A stretch of DNA of 64,000 bases from assembly GCA_016490735.1 (NCBI GenBank), contig JAEMWC010000191.1, forward strand, positions 116,001-180,000, written 5' to 3'. The notes under the pieces were generated by a model. The model did not search any database. It was given only the letters and a program-made list of their open reading frames with translations, and was not told the DNA's origin. This DNA is from Pachyseris speciosa (Eukaryota; Cnidaria; Anthozoa; Scleractinia; Pachyseridae). This document shows, piece after piece, positions 44,717 to 56,800 of the stretch. How positions within the stretch are numbered: position 1 is the first letter of the stretch; every line of letters starts with the position of its first letter. A program made the position numbers and the translations under genes.

Positions 44717-47700
44717 GAGTCAAGTCCTTTTTTATTTCATTAAATTTTTAGTCTATGATAGTGGAATGTAAATTGGTCATATGTTAATAAAGATTTCTTT
44801 TTTATTAGTCCTTAAACGAAATCAAAGCAACTCTATTTAGGTACACTATGAATAACCAGGCGGCACGCAGCTCTCGGAACAACTCACAGGATGTCATGTC
44901 AAAAACGCCATTCCCTATTCTCAATTTCTTAGACTTCGACGTCTATGTGGTGATGACACTGATTTTTCCAACAAATCAGAGGAAATGTGCCATTTTTTCG
45001 AGAAACGTGGCTATCCTGATTCTGTAGTTCAATCGGGCCATCACCGCGCTCAGCAGATTGATCAACAGTCAGCACTACAGACGTCACAAAAGGAAAAGAA
45101 TGACAGAATTCCATTCACCCTCACATTTCACCCTCATAATAACCCAGTTAAAGCCATCATTCTTAATAACTTCAAGATACTGCAAAATGATCCAGAAACT
45201 GCTAGAATCTTTTCGGAACCACCGCTGATTTCATTCAAACGCGACAAAATGTAGGTAACTTTCTAGTTAAAAGCGCATTCAAAACGACTGAACAACCTGG
45301 CACTTTTAAATGCGCGCGCTTGCGATGCAAAACTTGTCCTTTCATTCAAAACACTGACAAAATATCGGGCCCTAAGCGATCTGTTAAGATCACTGATCGT
45401 TTCACGTGTACCTCCGCAAATGTTATCTATTGCATAACCTGCACATTATGCAAAAAGTTATACATCGGCGAAACAGGAAGACGACTAGGTGACCGATTCC
45501 GAGAACATCTTCGTGATGTTGAGAAAGATGACAAAGACGCATCCAAACCTGTCGCTCGGCATTTTAATCTCCCTAACCATTCCAAACAACACATGTCGAT
45601 CTCAGGCCTTTCCCTACATCAAGGTACCACGGAAAGCCGTAAAAATCTCGAGCAAAAACTGATCTTTCAAATTGGCACTCTTAATCCCCACGGTATCAAC
45701 GAGCGTTTTTCATTCAATTAATTTATTCCTGTTTTTCACGTTACCATGTTACCACCAATAGCGTAGCTCCATTTTCTGTATATAAACCATACACAACCCA
45801 CAATTCCTCGATTCGCTCCGACGAAGGGCTAACGCTCGAAACGTCAGCTAATCGAATCCCTGTACGGTGGTCAATTTACATCATCAACTCCGTTGATAAA
45901 CCAAATTTTCGTGTTTAACTCACAGGATTGGCTGAGAAAACAATAAACAAACAACAGAAAAAATGGACCCTAGCCCTGAAATAATGGCGCTGTGTGTTAA
46001 TAAAAATCCAATGAAATAAGAGGTTACTGAGAGGTGCGTGGCAACTGTAAAAAACAACACTGACCAACAAGGCTTACCGCTTGCGCGATGTCGTCTGCCA
46101 ATATCCTGAATGTTGTGCTTGTTGTATTTCCCATATAGTCATACCATGTCTCGTTCAATTTTACCGCTCCATTCAGTGCTGACATTAAAAGAAAAAAGAG
46201 TCAGGTTAGAATAGCGTGTATACATATAACTCCCCCCTTCATTCGCTTGCTCCGTTAAAAAGCTCAGACAAGATGACAAGGATAGTGAACAACGGATGCA
46301 CCGGAACAGTAGTAGGAAAGCGCCAATCAAGAGTAAACTACTGACTCTTTAAACATTCGATTGAAAACTCGGTGCGTGTTGAGTGGTTTTAACCTGACTG
46401 AGTAAAATCTGAAAGAATGTCCTTACACCATTTGAATGAACCCTATTGAATAATGCTTTCTTGTGGTGCTGGTATTATGTTGCGAATGTGGTTTAAAAGC
46501 GCTTAAAGTGTGGCTTTGCAAATGATGAAAATAAATAGAATTTTATTGTGGCGCTGATCGTTTCTCTGTATTTTTCAAAATTAGCTGAGAGCGTAATAAG
46601 TCCAAAGAAATAGTTTTACACACACGAAGGAAGTCGTGTCAATCTCTGTCACTAAATAATGGCAAATGGCGACTCTTACATTGACCAGGTATCACGTAGG
46701 GAGCTTGCGCAACGGTTGCCATAGTGACATTCTGGGCTGCGGTGGGCTGGGCCTGAGGAGTTGCAGGAGCAGCGGTCGGCTGTGGTAGAGGTGTCGAGGG
46801 TGCAGCAAAAGCTGACTCAGTGACGTAGGCATTCGCTGGTAGTGTTGAGTTGGAGGATGCCGGTGCGGCTGGAGCTGGAACAGGTGCAGATGTAGGTGCT
46901 GGAGGAGGGGCTGTAGCATTCTGATCATAAGCTGGAGTCATCGGACCATCTGATTTAACAGAGATGGGTCAAAGTGAATGATTAGTTTTTTCACATCACG
47001 GTGATGTTTCAGAAATGGAAGGTATCACAAGGCGCTTTCTATTTTTTTCAGAAATGGACGGCAAATCAGCCATTTCGTGAACGGGCATGCACTAATTTAT
47101 AATACTGGTAATTCGCCAGTTATTCGATTTCTTCCAGGCATAACTAATCGATGACATCAATGCAATCAACGAGTAATCGATGGGTAATCAGTTGATTTGT
47201 CATTGATTATTGCCGATGATCAATGAGTAATCGATGACTAATCGATATGCCACAAAATTGGCAGTCATCGATTAGTCATTGGTTGCATTGATCAGTCATT
47301 GATTTCATCCATTATTCATCGAGATAATCTCGTCGCTGCAAACCGTATTTCTAGCTTTATTCGATCACGTTTATACTCGGAATTAGCCTACAGGACATTT
47401 GAAGCTCCGGAAGACGTATCGCCAGTAGCGTTGTCTCCGGGGTCTCGCTGCCGTGTGAAGTTAAACCAAACCGGCTTGAAGGAGGCCCCATCAAGGTTGT
47501 TAACTTTGCAAATTTTTCTATTACCCATTGCCAGTGCGTTGTTTGACCTTTCGCTTAGGCGTAATTACATGAACAGGAACGCCAGTTATAAAAAAAATAC
47601 GTATAACAAGGATAAAAGAATTACTAACCAAAACATCGGTACACTCTGTAATACTTGAGGAGTATAATAGTCGATGAGTGATCGTAGGGTACTCGATGAG

Positions 47701-50700
47701 TAATCAATAGGTTATCAATGAATAAATCAATAACATCAGTGAGTAATCAATGTCCTCAATGAGAAATCGATGACATCGGTGAGTAATCGATAGGCAACAA
47801 AATTATTGGGCTTCGATTACTCATCGATTATTCATTGGTCATCGCCAATAATCAATGACTAATCAGTTGATTACCCATCGATTACTCACTGATTACTCAT
47901 TGATGTCACTGATCATCGATTATTTATGCCTGGTGTCTTTCAGAATGGTGTATTCCACTTCCGAATGAGCCGTTAAGAAGAATAAGTTAAACAAGTCCTT
48001 CAAAATAGTACATTTCTTTCACACACTGACCCATGTAGCTAGACATTTGTGGGGAATGGAAAGCGCGTATTCTTTTAGAACTTTAAAGACGCTTCGATAG
48101 AATTAGAAACTATTTCCGAATGTCTTCGAAAGGGAATCCATATAAAGAAGACTGTCAAGTGAGCCTGACTTACTCAAGTAGTCGTTAAATACAGGCAAGT
48201 CTCCAAAATGACCACCGATTATTAATTTCTTTAGCCGTTCTTCAGGGTCTGTTCCATAGGCTTTGAACCGAAGGACCACTCGCGCATGCGGGTTACCGTC
48301 GGGATCCTCACTGTAAGAGTTCAAAGATTGTAAAGGAGTTAACGTTGTTACGTAATGGCCATATTCACGTGACTCAATGAGAGAGCCAAAATGAGCCAGG
48401 ATGAACTTACTTGTAACCGATAACTTTAACGTCGATGAAAGTTGGATCTTCTGCAAACAGTTTTCTTAACTGAAAAGACAAAAAGAAGTTATATACGGAT
48501 AGCGTTTTTTCACTGCACAGTGTATACTTTGACAGCTTCGGAAGGACACCCATGATGTTAAGGAAAATAAAATGGCCTCCCTCCTCAAAGTTTGATTTTG
48601 ATGCCCTCTCCTGTACCCTGAGCTGAATTTCTCCCTCCCTTTCCTCCCATCCCGATGCGGCTGGATACCGAGTTTAACGTCTCCACCGAACCTTCCGTTA
48701 ATTTTAAGGGGGTGGGGGCATTTTAAAATTTGCATGCCGGCATGAGCGGTCGATTATCCTTTGCGTCAGTTCGGCATGCCTAACCATTTCATCAGGTGAG
48801 ACATAATTGCCCGAAATGGTTGTGAACTAAACGTGTACTAGGTCTGGCAAAAGTAGAAGAGCATTAGCTAGACCTTTTGTAATGATGCTTACCGACCACA
48901 AAAACCCTACATTCAGAGAAAAAAATTATCTGTTTTAAATCTTCTTTTTTAAGGTAGACACGGTGTGTACATGTACGTCACAAAGTGGAAAGGTATTCTG
49001 CTTTTGCCATCACGCAATGGCACTTTTGAACCCGGTATCTTACCCAGCCGGAATTAGTAGCATTAACAATATCCCACGTAGTTGGCAAGAGTTACTTACA
49101 GTATTTTCAATGTTTGAGCTCAAATCCTTTGTCTGAGGGTTGTCGATATCGCTAAGGAAGGGATGCCACGGCAGCTGAAGTTTTACGTCATATGGAAAAT
49201 CTTTTACTGAGAAAAAAGACAAAATTAATTTACAGGAAAGTAGAAAGTAGAAAATAGTTAAATATATTGGTCCTCCAAGAAGTCTGTATTTCCCTATTGG
49301 GCTCAATCTTTGCTTTGGTAGATTTAAGGGGTGATGCCCGCTACCTTGTGGCCTTAGTGCCCTTAGAGTGGCTTCAGCTTACTTGATCACATTAATTTGT
49401 GAAGGATCCTTGTATTTTCCTATTGGCTCTTCTTGATGAATTTTTTTCTTGTTGTTTACCATTCACAGTTACACAAACAACAATTTTCGATTGATTTTAA
49501 GAAAACCAAAGTAATTTTTCTAACCAGTCACAACAGTAAGCTAACAATGAACCAAAGTTAAAATCTTTAGAAACAGTCTTCCCTACCTTCCCAAGTATAA
49601 CCCCATGGAGCGTTAACTATTAGCTTGGTGTCTAGTTTGCTTGTGTTGTTAAGCCCAACTAATTTTGGAACATAAAAATTCCCTCGGATAGAAAGCCCTT
49701 CTTGAAAAAAACCCCTAAGTAAAAACTTTTTGGAACATCGTTCGGAATTTAAGGATATTTGTTATTAGCCAAGAAAGAGGCAAGAGTTTCTTAAACCAAT
49801 AATGGAACGGTAGCCGAACCAAAGCAAACGTTAAAATCAAGGCAGTAACAACGAATTGTGTTTAATACTTACTAAGAGCCGCGATATTTGGTGGGTTCTC
49901 GGGAGTGGGTGTTCCGTTACTGTTCTGTTGGTCTGATGTAGCCGTATTCTTGTTATCTATGAAATAATCCAAGAGTGAGATGAAACAAAAAAAAAAAAAA
50001 AAAAAAAAAAAATGACCATTCAAATGAAGTACGGTTTTGAATCCCAATGCTGATGACTTGATATTAGAAGAGCAGACGTCCATCACGTACATTTGAAGCT
50101 AGTTACATTTGGAAGAAAGGACAATTTTCTTACCTCCTAAAACGACGAAATAATCAGGGTACACCATCATCCCAGAGATGTGTCCGCGCGACACAATGGC
50201 TCGGAGATGTTTGACTGGGTCTTGTTCGCCAGGTACAAACTGCAACTCAATGTCTGCCAGTACACTGGAGTTTGGCTCTGGGGAATTTCTAAGAACAGCA
50301 AGGGGAATAAGTAAATGTTAAGAAAACTCAGTTTTGAATACAAGTGCGTCGAACACCGTGAAATTTAACGTGCTAGTGGGATTCCACGCCGGACTGAAAA
50401 GGTGGTTAGAGCTTAGTGCTCAGGGACTTAAGACGGTCTGCTCATTCTGTTTTTCTCTACGGCAAAGATAAGCGGGCCTATGTCTGGTTGCCCGTTTGGC
50501 AGTTTCGTTAACTTAGAAGCTCAGCGAAGTTTCGACGTCCAGGAAATCACTCAATGAATTGTTTATCTCACATCGAACGTTGCCCAAACACTGCGCTTGT
50601 GTGTGGCGTGTTTTATCTCTTGTATTCACTCAGATGGGCAATATATTTCAATATATCGTAGACTAGTTGCAAAAGATTTATTTCAGATAAAGGTTTAACT

Positions 50701-53700
50701 TACTTTAATGTCATTACAGCAGAACTGAGGTAGTTTGTGTCCCCGATTAGTTCTGTGGTGAGCTGAGGATGAAGTCAACATTATTTTAAACATTATTTTG
50801 TTTTTAATCTGAACAATCAAAACATGGGACGATGTATTAATAATGATAGTCCTGTCTGCCAAGCAATGAGGAAAAGCATAGCTTTACATTTCGACTTAAA
50901 AAAAAAAAAAAAAACCCAATGAAACCAAGGAAACATGGAGTCAAATCAAGTAAGACTCACAAAAAGACTCTTTACTGTGGACCTAAGCAGGCATTTTATC
51001 AAGGAAGGAGCACTTACCGCGTCAACGATATTACCATCCATAAGCTTATACTGAGAACTCTTCGAGTCCGACATTGGCTCCAGCCATTTTTTTCTAAATT
51101 TTATCTCCGCCTTGGTTGTCTCGGCTGTAACGAAAAGATGTTTAAGCAATGGTTTCAGTAGCTAAAATCATAGAACAACCGATTTCAAATGGAGACTCCA
51201 ACACTCAAAGAGGTGAACCTCCACAGAACTAGTGCTAAGCTTACTATCATTCATCGTAGTTTTTCCTGTATCACTTACGTTTGCCATTCATGAGTTCTCT
51301 TCTTCTCCTTGTTAAAATATTCTTCTTGACTATCATCTGGTAGAGGTGTTTAGAGGCGTCCTTGGATTTCCCATAATCCTCTTGAACGGATCGACGAACA
51401 TGTGAGTTCGAATGTGAACTATGTTGAGCTTTCTTTCCTGAAAAGAAAGTGAACAACAACGACGAAAGTGAACAAAACTACGAGTACTTTCAAAGAATTG
51501 CAGTACGATTTCGTTAATTTTCACTTTTTGTAATCCTAAACACTGCAGCAAAGAAAACTACCTCTGTCAATGAGACTTCTTTTGCGTTTTGGTTCCTCGA
51601 TACCTTCATTTCGTCACTGTTTTCTTCTCCCTTGTCAATCCTTGTCGTGTAGTGATTAAAATTTGACTTCGTTTTACTTCATTTGAGACTGGTGAACTTC
51701 TATTGGTTTGACAGTTGCACGGTTATCAGTCAACAGCTCCCTGATTGGGCAGCGCATCGGAAAGCCGGATGAACGGAAGTATTGCAAACGAATTGATAAT
51801 GGTCACAGTCACGATGTCATGGAAAAAAAGAGCTACATAGAAAAACGTAACGATTTTACTCGTAAGTTACGGCGTACTTTATTTGTTTACCTTATATTTT
51901 AGTATGCGCCATTTAAGGAAAAGAGTATTTTAAAAGGCTCCAAAAACAGTTTTACAGTTTTGGGATGTTCCATGTATCTCATTTTCGTTTTCAACGACGC
52001 ATGGTACATTCTTGAATGTTGCTACAATCTTGGAAAAGCTGTTGACAAAATTACGTGTCGAAGAGTTTCTACGCTAAAACAGGTGAGCAACATAATTTAA
52101 CTCCCCTACCTCTTCAAATCAATGTGTTTTTGCGCCTGTCAACCGTTTCCGTAGCAATGGAAACTTCTCACATTCAAAACTGAATAGGAGAAGGGGCAGA
52201 GGAAGTAACTTCAGTGATATTGTTGAGGCACATACATTGCAGAACGCCATTTGGACTCTCAGTGTCCTGTTTTCTCGGATAGTTTTTTCTCAAGATTGTA
52301 CACTGTGTCAGTTTCAGTTTCATGCTACGAATTAAGACCACTATTTGTTGGGCATCTCATAATGGATATATCTCACGCCTGCTACGCCAATGAGAATTCT
52401 GGAATTGCATTACGGAATAACCCACGAATATACCGTCATTTCGTAACTTGGAAAGGCAAGGCGTTCCGAGGAAGTAAAGCAACTGTACTTGTCTTCTTTT
52501 ACTTTTTTCTTCGGGGAATTAAATTATACCTTGTGGTTAAGTCCGCTATGAAACTACCAATCTACCCACTCCAGAAGTCAGGGGCACCCAACGAGCCAAA
52601 TCAACCAACCAAAATCTGTAGAAAGGCATTTTTAAGTGCCTAATGTTGTTTGTAGCCTGTTTAAAGTGATGTTTTCATAAGCTAGAAGAAGTTCATTTGT
52701 TCGGATTCCCTAGCTGAAATTTTAATTGCCCGAAAATGTAATGGAACAAAATCTTCCTTTGCGAAAATGCAAGCTGAAATGAACTTTCCACGAACCTTTT
52801 AGGGAACTATTTACTTTCCGAAAATGCTAGCTCACATTTTTGACTGCCAAAAACAGCAATTACGACCTTTCCGAAAACCTCAGGGGTAATGGTTTCCCAA
52901 TTGGGAATCTTTCAGGCCACGTTTTAGTTACGAAAATCCGAGTGCACTCTTTAATCGACGCCGAAAGCCCGAACTACCCTCCACCGAACAGATATCTACC
53001 GAAACTTGTCGTTGGCCGGTGCCCCTGAGAAGTGAGACTGGTTTAGATGAGACAGTTCTTAAGTGTAGTTCTATACTCCGTAAATATTTGAAGACCATCG
53101 CACAAACACTATGCTTCAGCTACGCTAAGATTCCTATACAAACGAATCAACAATTTACTGCTGGCTGAAGTGTCTTTCGATTATCGTGACGACAAAATGA
53201 ATGTTCCGTATCCGAGGATGTTCTTTCAATCACCACTTTATCAGTGAGCAATTTATTTGACATTATTTGGAGAACATGAATGATGAGTATTTTACGTAGG
53301 ACTGAATGAGTTGTCAAAAAAAAAGTTATTTTCTACTACAAAGAAACGTAATCCGTACTTCGATAAATGACTGATAATTAAAGCATCGGTGACCTTTTGA
53401 ACAGAAATTTGTTCACATTGTTCCAATTTTCACACTTCTTACAGGTTAACATTGGAAGCGTTGAAAAATTACCACCAGTGCATAAGTTATGCATTGCTAG
53501 CATATTTCTCTCCGTTAGTCTAAATCTCGATTCCTCTTTTTTTCCTTCCCTGTTTTAATATTCCTTTTTGCTACTACCTAAATTTTACCATCGATAATAA
53601 GCTATTGAAAATGATCCTAAATTAAAAGCAGTTAAAATACTTATTTAAAGGGGCAGAGACTTATACAATACTGTATTTGTAAATAATTTGAAAAGGCGGT

Positions 53701-53803
53701 TCAACTATTCATGGATGGCTCAACGTTAACGATTGTACTCACTTCTCAAAGATTCCGCTCTCCAGGTTAACAAAATGAATATTCCCAACGCGAATAGTCT
53801 CAT
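37642..53803 (-). CDS. Secreted protein with three SEA modules and Pro/Thr-rich linkers (multi-exon host gene)
   Basis: Assembled by splice sites and phase. Exons on the minus strand: 53803-53743 (signal peptide), 51437-51279, 51124-51018, 50762-50704, 50288-50134, 49956-49873, 49206-49100, 48469-48411, 48310-48174, 46949-46680, 46178-46078, 42639-42581, 42457-42312, 41801-41745, 40666-40454, 38727-38665, 38145-38053, and 37919 to a stop near 37642 (3' border uncertain). Every junction has AG/GT borders and the codon phases join without a stop. The product would be a secreted or shed mucin-like protein; SEA domains often self-cleave. The intronless stretches between exons are full of transposons. 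A non-coding first exon may end at about 54490 (AG|GTAAG). The exact 3' end and expression are untested. Confidence 0.8.
38361..38586. mobile_element. MITE, 226 bp, TIR AAGG-TGCGTTCGATTGACC
   Basis: The left end reads TGCGTTCGATTGACC...TATTCCGGAATAAGAATAC; the right end is the inverted copy with CGCGCCCTT. The arms are about 38-40 bp with few mismatches. Lies in an intron of the SEA-domain gene. Confidence 0.85.
38878..39309. mobile_element. Long fold-back element with ~150-bp arms
   Basis: AAGGGGCTAGGTCACGCTGTGA starts the left arm (38878-39029). The inverted right arm (39151-39308) repeats it almost throughout, including CACCGATCGGTG and GATCAGATAAGTTCGACGTCGCG. A second GACCTAGCCCCTT lies internally at about 39138-39150, suggesting nested copies. 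Confidence 0.8.
39890..40313. repeat. Interspersed repeat copy A (GGGGCACCCAAC ends)
   Basis: About 75-80% similar in the same orientation to 52581-53030. Shared blocks include AAAGGCATTTTTAAGT, TTTTTGACTGCCAAAAACAGC and CACGTTT-AGTTACGAAAATCCG. Ends are inverted (GGGGCACCCAAC / GTTGGC..TGCCCCTG), so a MITE family. Confidence 0.8.
42312..46178 (-). CDS. SEA module 3 (exons of 101, 59 and 146 nt) with transposons in its intron
   Basis: [18 protein letters not shown], then [19 protein letters not shown], then [13 protein letters not shown] and [16 protein letters not shown]. The 59-nt exon length recurs a third time. The 3.4-kb intron between the first two exons holds a LINE fragment and a Penelope-like element. 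Confidence 0.75.
43005..43140 (+). mobile_element. tRNA-derived SINE
   Basis: Box A-like TAGCTCGGCTGGTACAGC and box B GGGTTCAAACTC are correctly spaced. A tail with CTTCTATACGCAACTG follows. The tRNA fold is incomplete and a TTA microsatellite follows at 43142-43184, so it is a SINE rather than a tRNA gene. Confidence 0.7.
43186..44580 (-). mobile_element. RLE-type non-LTR retrotransposon fragment (R2/NeSL-like)
   Basis: Minus-strand reading: RT thumb region ([22 protein letters not shown]), then the zinc knuckle CGMCKQN...HIVSGC. The restriction-like endonuclease signature follows, [10 protein letters not shown]...[10 protein letters not shown] (PD...D), then [12 protein letters not shown]. 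Stops and frame changes are present. Truncated at the 5' end, with an AAT-type tail. Inserted in an intron of the SEA-domain gene. Confidence 0.8.
44840..45905 (+). mobile_element. Penelope-like element fragment with GIY-YIG endonuclease
   Basis: The RT C-terminal part reads [14 protein letters not shown]...[12 protein letters not shown]...[10 protein letters not shown] and is frameshifted near 45250. The GIY-YIG domain (45320-45721) reads [28 protein letters not shown] with the catalytic Arg, then [18 protein letters not shown]. The 3' region has GACGAAGGGCTAACGCTCGAAACGTCAG, common behind these elements. The 5' end is truncated. Confidence 0.85.
46680..46949 (-). CDS. Linker exon: Pro/Ala/Thr-rich (270 nt)
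   Basis: Encodes about 90 residues dominated by Pro, Ala and Thr with N-glycosylation-type NxT/S sites (NAT, NST, NVT). Such a mucin-like linker is probably O-glycosylated. Phase 1-1 borders make it a symmetrical, insertable exon. A similar 213-nt linker exon is at 40454-40666. Confidence 0.7.
47135..47935. repeat. Inverted-repeat element made of ATCGATGAGTAAT minisatellite arms
   Basis: The left arm (about 47135-47330) and right arm (about 47650-47935) consist of short degenerate repeats (ATCGATGAGTAATCAATG and complements). The boundaries CCAGGCATAA and TTATGCCTGG are mutually inverted. The 300-bp centre has an ORF (47299-47658) without recognisable domain. Confidence 0.7.
48174..49206 (-). 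CDS. SEA module 2 (exons of 107, 59 and 137 nt)
   Basis: [18 protein letters not shown], then [19 protein letters not shown], then [11 protein letters not shown] and [16 protein letters not shown]. Exon lengths and phases mirror module 1, pointing to duplication of a three-exon unit. Preceded by an 84-nt linker exon (49873-49956) rich in Asn/Thr/Pro. Confidence 0.75.
49987..50012 (+). repeat. Poly-A tract
   Basis: About 24 or more consecutive A, possibly the tail of a retrotransposed sequence, in an intron of the SEA-domain gene. Confidence 0.8.
50134..51124 (-). CDS. SEA module 1 (exons of 107, 59 and 155 nt)
   Basis: The first exon gives [16 protein letters not shown] (first strand and helix). 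The 59-nt exon gives [19 protein letters not shown]. The third gives [12 protein letters not shown] followed by the helix [13 protein letters not shown]. This is the SEA alternation of strand, helix and strand. The classical GSxxV autocleavage motif is not evident (SSVLAD stands at the corresponding place). Confidence 0.75.
52581..53030. repeat. Interspersed repeat copy B
   Basis: Second copy of the family at 39890-40313, slightly longer and with the same terminal GGGGCACC / GGTGCCCC. Lies between exons 1 and 2 of the SEA-domain gene. Confidence 0.8.
53743..53803 (-). CDS. Exon 1: signal peptide of the SEA-domain gene
   Basis: ATG at 53803 encodes [20 protein letters not shown], a short basic start, a hydrophobic core and a small-residue cleavage region. 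It is followed by a GTGAGT donor in phase 1. Joins exon 2 (51279-51437), which is basic, Ser/His-rich and ends with a furin-like RRRRE cluster. Confidence 0.75.
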
Positions 53804-56800
53804 TTGGTCTTCGGGATCAGCACTCAGCTTGTTGAAAAAATAATGGTGAGGAATGGTAAAACATTAAACTAGCGTATTTCAAATCTACCAGAGAGAACTA
53901 ATGGCACCAAAGCTTTTCCAAGGTCTTTCAAATTTTATTGGTCCCCCAATAGCTGTGTGGACATAGTGTCAACAGTGCGTACTATTTTAAGGGTACCAAA
54001 GACTTGGCCCTTCGGTCTAAAATTCACAGCTGTTATCAAACCCCGATGTGGATGATTATCACAGTTCAACTAAATCAGTTCGTTTTTAGGCTAACTTGTC
54101 AGGTTGAAGAGTATTTGTGTTGAGAGCACTAAAAGATTTCAAAACTTCTGTCCCGCTGAGCTGACGGGTTGTAACCCGATTTTAGATCACGCAAAGTAAA
54201 CCTTAGAGACTAATGAAGTTTTCATGGAAGAATATAATTTTTAACTTTCTGGCTCAGCAACAGTAGTTTGTTCGTGGCAAACAATTTTGTTTTAAACTTT
54301 AAACATCCTAATTCTTCTAATGTCGTCTACCTGTCTGCTCTAACTTAAACGTCTGCCAAAATAATATGACGCGCCTTTCAAGAATAGCTTATTTCGAAAC
54401 ATCATTTGAACTGTTTTTAAAAAGACTTCTTTGTTCTCAAACTAAATTAAACTAGAACATTTAAATCTAAAAAAGTGAAACTTACTTACCTTGGTAAGTT
54501 AAAATCTTCGGATTTTGGATTTGATGGCACAAAAGAATAAAGACAACCAAACACCACAAACTTCAGCGATGAAGTCTCTCTCGTCTTGGCATAATTCGTA
54601 AAATGCTATCGTTGTGCCGCGATCAAATCCCCATGTCAGAACTTTGACTCAAAAAGACATTTAAAATTACAGAATTTTTCCCTAAATCGTCTTCCAAATT
54701 AAAGTAGATCTAATCGATTTCTTGATAGGACAGGAAGAGAGCCCGTTGAACAAAACACCAAACGTTCACCCAAGTTTCAGATGAATCTTATCTCTTATTC
54801 ATGCCCGGAAACAATACCAGGTTGACGGCTTGTCACGTGACGCGAATTTCCCGCCACCAGTCAACAGTGTTGATACACCTGTTGCATTTCGCTAGAATCA
54901 ATTAGCATGACCGTCCACCAGCAAAAATAACTTTCAAATTCATTGATCTGTTGTGTTGGGAATTTAAAATCGGGTGGAGCCCCTTTGTTTAAGACCTGCT
55001 TTGTGTGCAGTGGGATTGAAGATCAAGCGAGTTCACGCTGAACGCTTTGTACACTTGAATTAATAACTCTATTGAAGTTTATCGTAAAGGGAAGGATTGG
55101 AATACCCGCAGACGTAAATTTGGTTTAAAAATTACAAGCGTTTATCTGAAAAGAATCAGAAATTATGAAGAGACGGTGTAAGAGCAAACTGCATCAAAAC
55201 AACTTTCAATGTAAAGGTTGCTGTTAAGGATTTCATCCCAACTCGCTAAAGTAGAACCAAATTGTGCGACGTAATAATTTGATTGTAAACGGAAGGGTTT
55301 ATAAGAACACAGACGTCTGAAACATCTGGATCATAGTCAGGACTGACACATCTTCGATGCAAGCTTGTTGTACACTTTGACGTAAAAATGACAAAACGTA
55401 TGTCATCCTGTTCTGATATTGTTTGTCTAGAAACGGTCACTGATTGAAATACCCGTTCATTCGTTAAGAGCATTATGGCCGCATATCACTGAACAAAGAA
55501 ATTGCTTTTTACTAAGCCATAAGCAACATTTGGGAAAACGGAATAACAAGACTCAGTGAATCAAGACGATGTTTATACGCTTTGAAATATTTACTCGTAA
55601 TTTACTCGTAGACGTTTCAGTAACTAAATTTTCTGAGAGTTTGTTTTTACTGGCCCTCTCATCCGTTTGGCTCTGAAACAGTAATGCCTTAAAACCAATT
55701 TAATAAATCTTTGCTGTATACGATTGGAATCAGTGTTTGGGCCTTGAAAGCTTGATTAAGCGAAATTATGCGAAAAGGTTGATGATTGGAACTTACGCGT
55801 TGTTTGGTTTTGAGTAAACTGTACTTTTATCTGTCTAAAAACCAAAACTATGAAGAATCATACTTTCAACATGAAAAGATAAATCCATGTGCTCTCAAAG
55901 ATTCCTTTAAAACCTTCTGCATTACCTTTTTTCAGCTCAAAGTCACGGGTTTTCTTAGGAAAAACTGTTTTGTGAAAAAAGCGGTTTTGATTGTAAGGTA
56001 GTCTGATTAATTGCCGTCGATTAAGTAATGTTCGTTATTTTGCGGTTCCTAAATATATGCTCGCTTTTATTAAAATACAAATAATATCAGAAAATTAACT
56101 TAAACTATAAAAAAATCGAGAAATGGAAACATTAAACAATTACAAAAGGACGCTAAAGTCAGTAGAATCCTTACTTTTCGTCACCTATTTTTATGAAAAA
56201 GTTGCCATGTGCTGACCCGCTAATTTGAATAGACAAACCAGCAAATCTTTGAAGAAAACATTCGTGTTAATATTAGTAAATAACAGTTGACCTTTGAATT
56301 GAGGTAATCAACAAAATACTGCATGAAAACAAGTTGAATTGAGGTGTTTCAACACTATGAAAACAAGAATTAAAAGAACCCCTTTATGTTCTGGCTTTCA
56401 GGTGAAAACCTGCTTTAGTGACAATGAGAAATTTTCGCGGTACTGATATGAAAACAACCGTGCTTTATCGGCTGACGGTGGATAAAAAGACAAGCCAGTG
56501 CCAACACAAACATGAAATCGTCCTTGCGTGGTTAGTTACAACAATTAAGGAAAACTCGTTAGAATGTGAAGGGCGATTGTGACTTTGAATTCGTTGTTAA
56601 TGCCGTCTTTATTGCCGAATGAGTACAAATATCCTGCGGAATTTATACAGTGGTTCTCTACAACCACGTAAGCTTGCTCGTACAGCTAAAACATTGCGAG
56701 AAGTGCCACTTTTTAACAGAGGAGGGAAATGTTCGTACCACCACAAGTGGTCAAAGACTACGACACCAACATGCGAGCCATTGATAAACATGACCAGCTA

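Noticed and set aside
46692..46928. Alternative minus-strand ORF rich in His/Leu/Gln
   Set aside because: Frame shadow of the Pro/Ala/Thr-rich linker exon, which alone joins its neighbours in phase.
47135..47935. CRISPR-like array
   Set aside because: Repeats are short, degenerate, in both orientations and without unique spacers; eukaryotic context.
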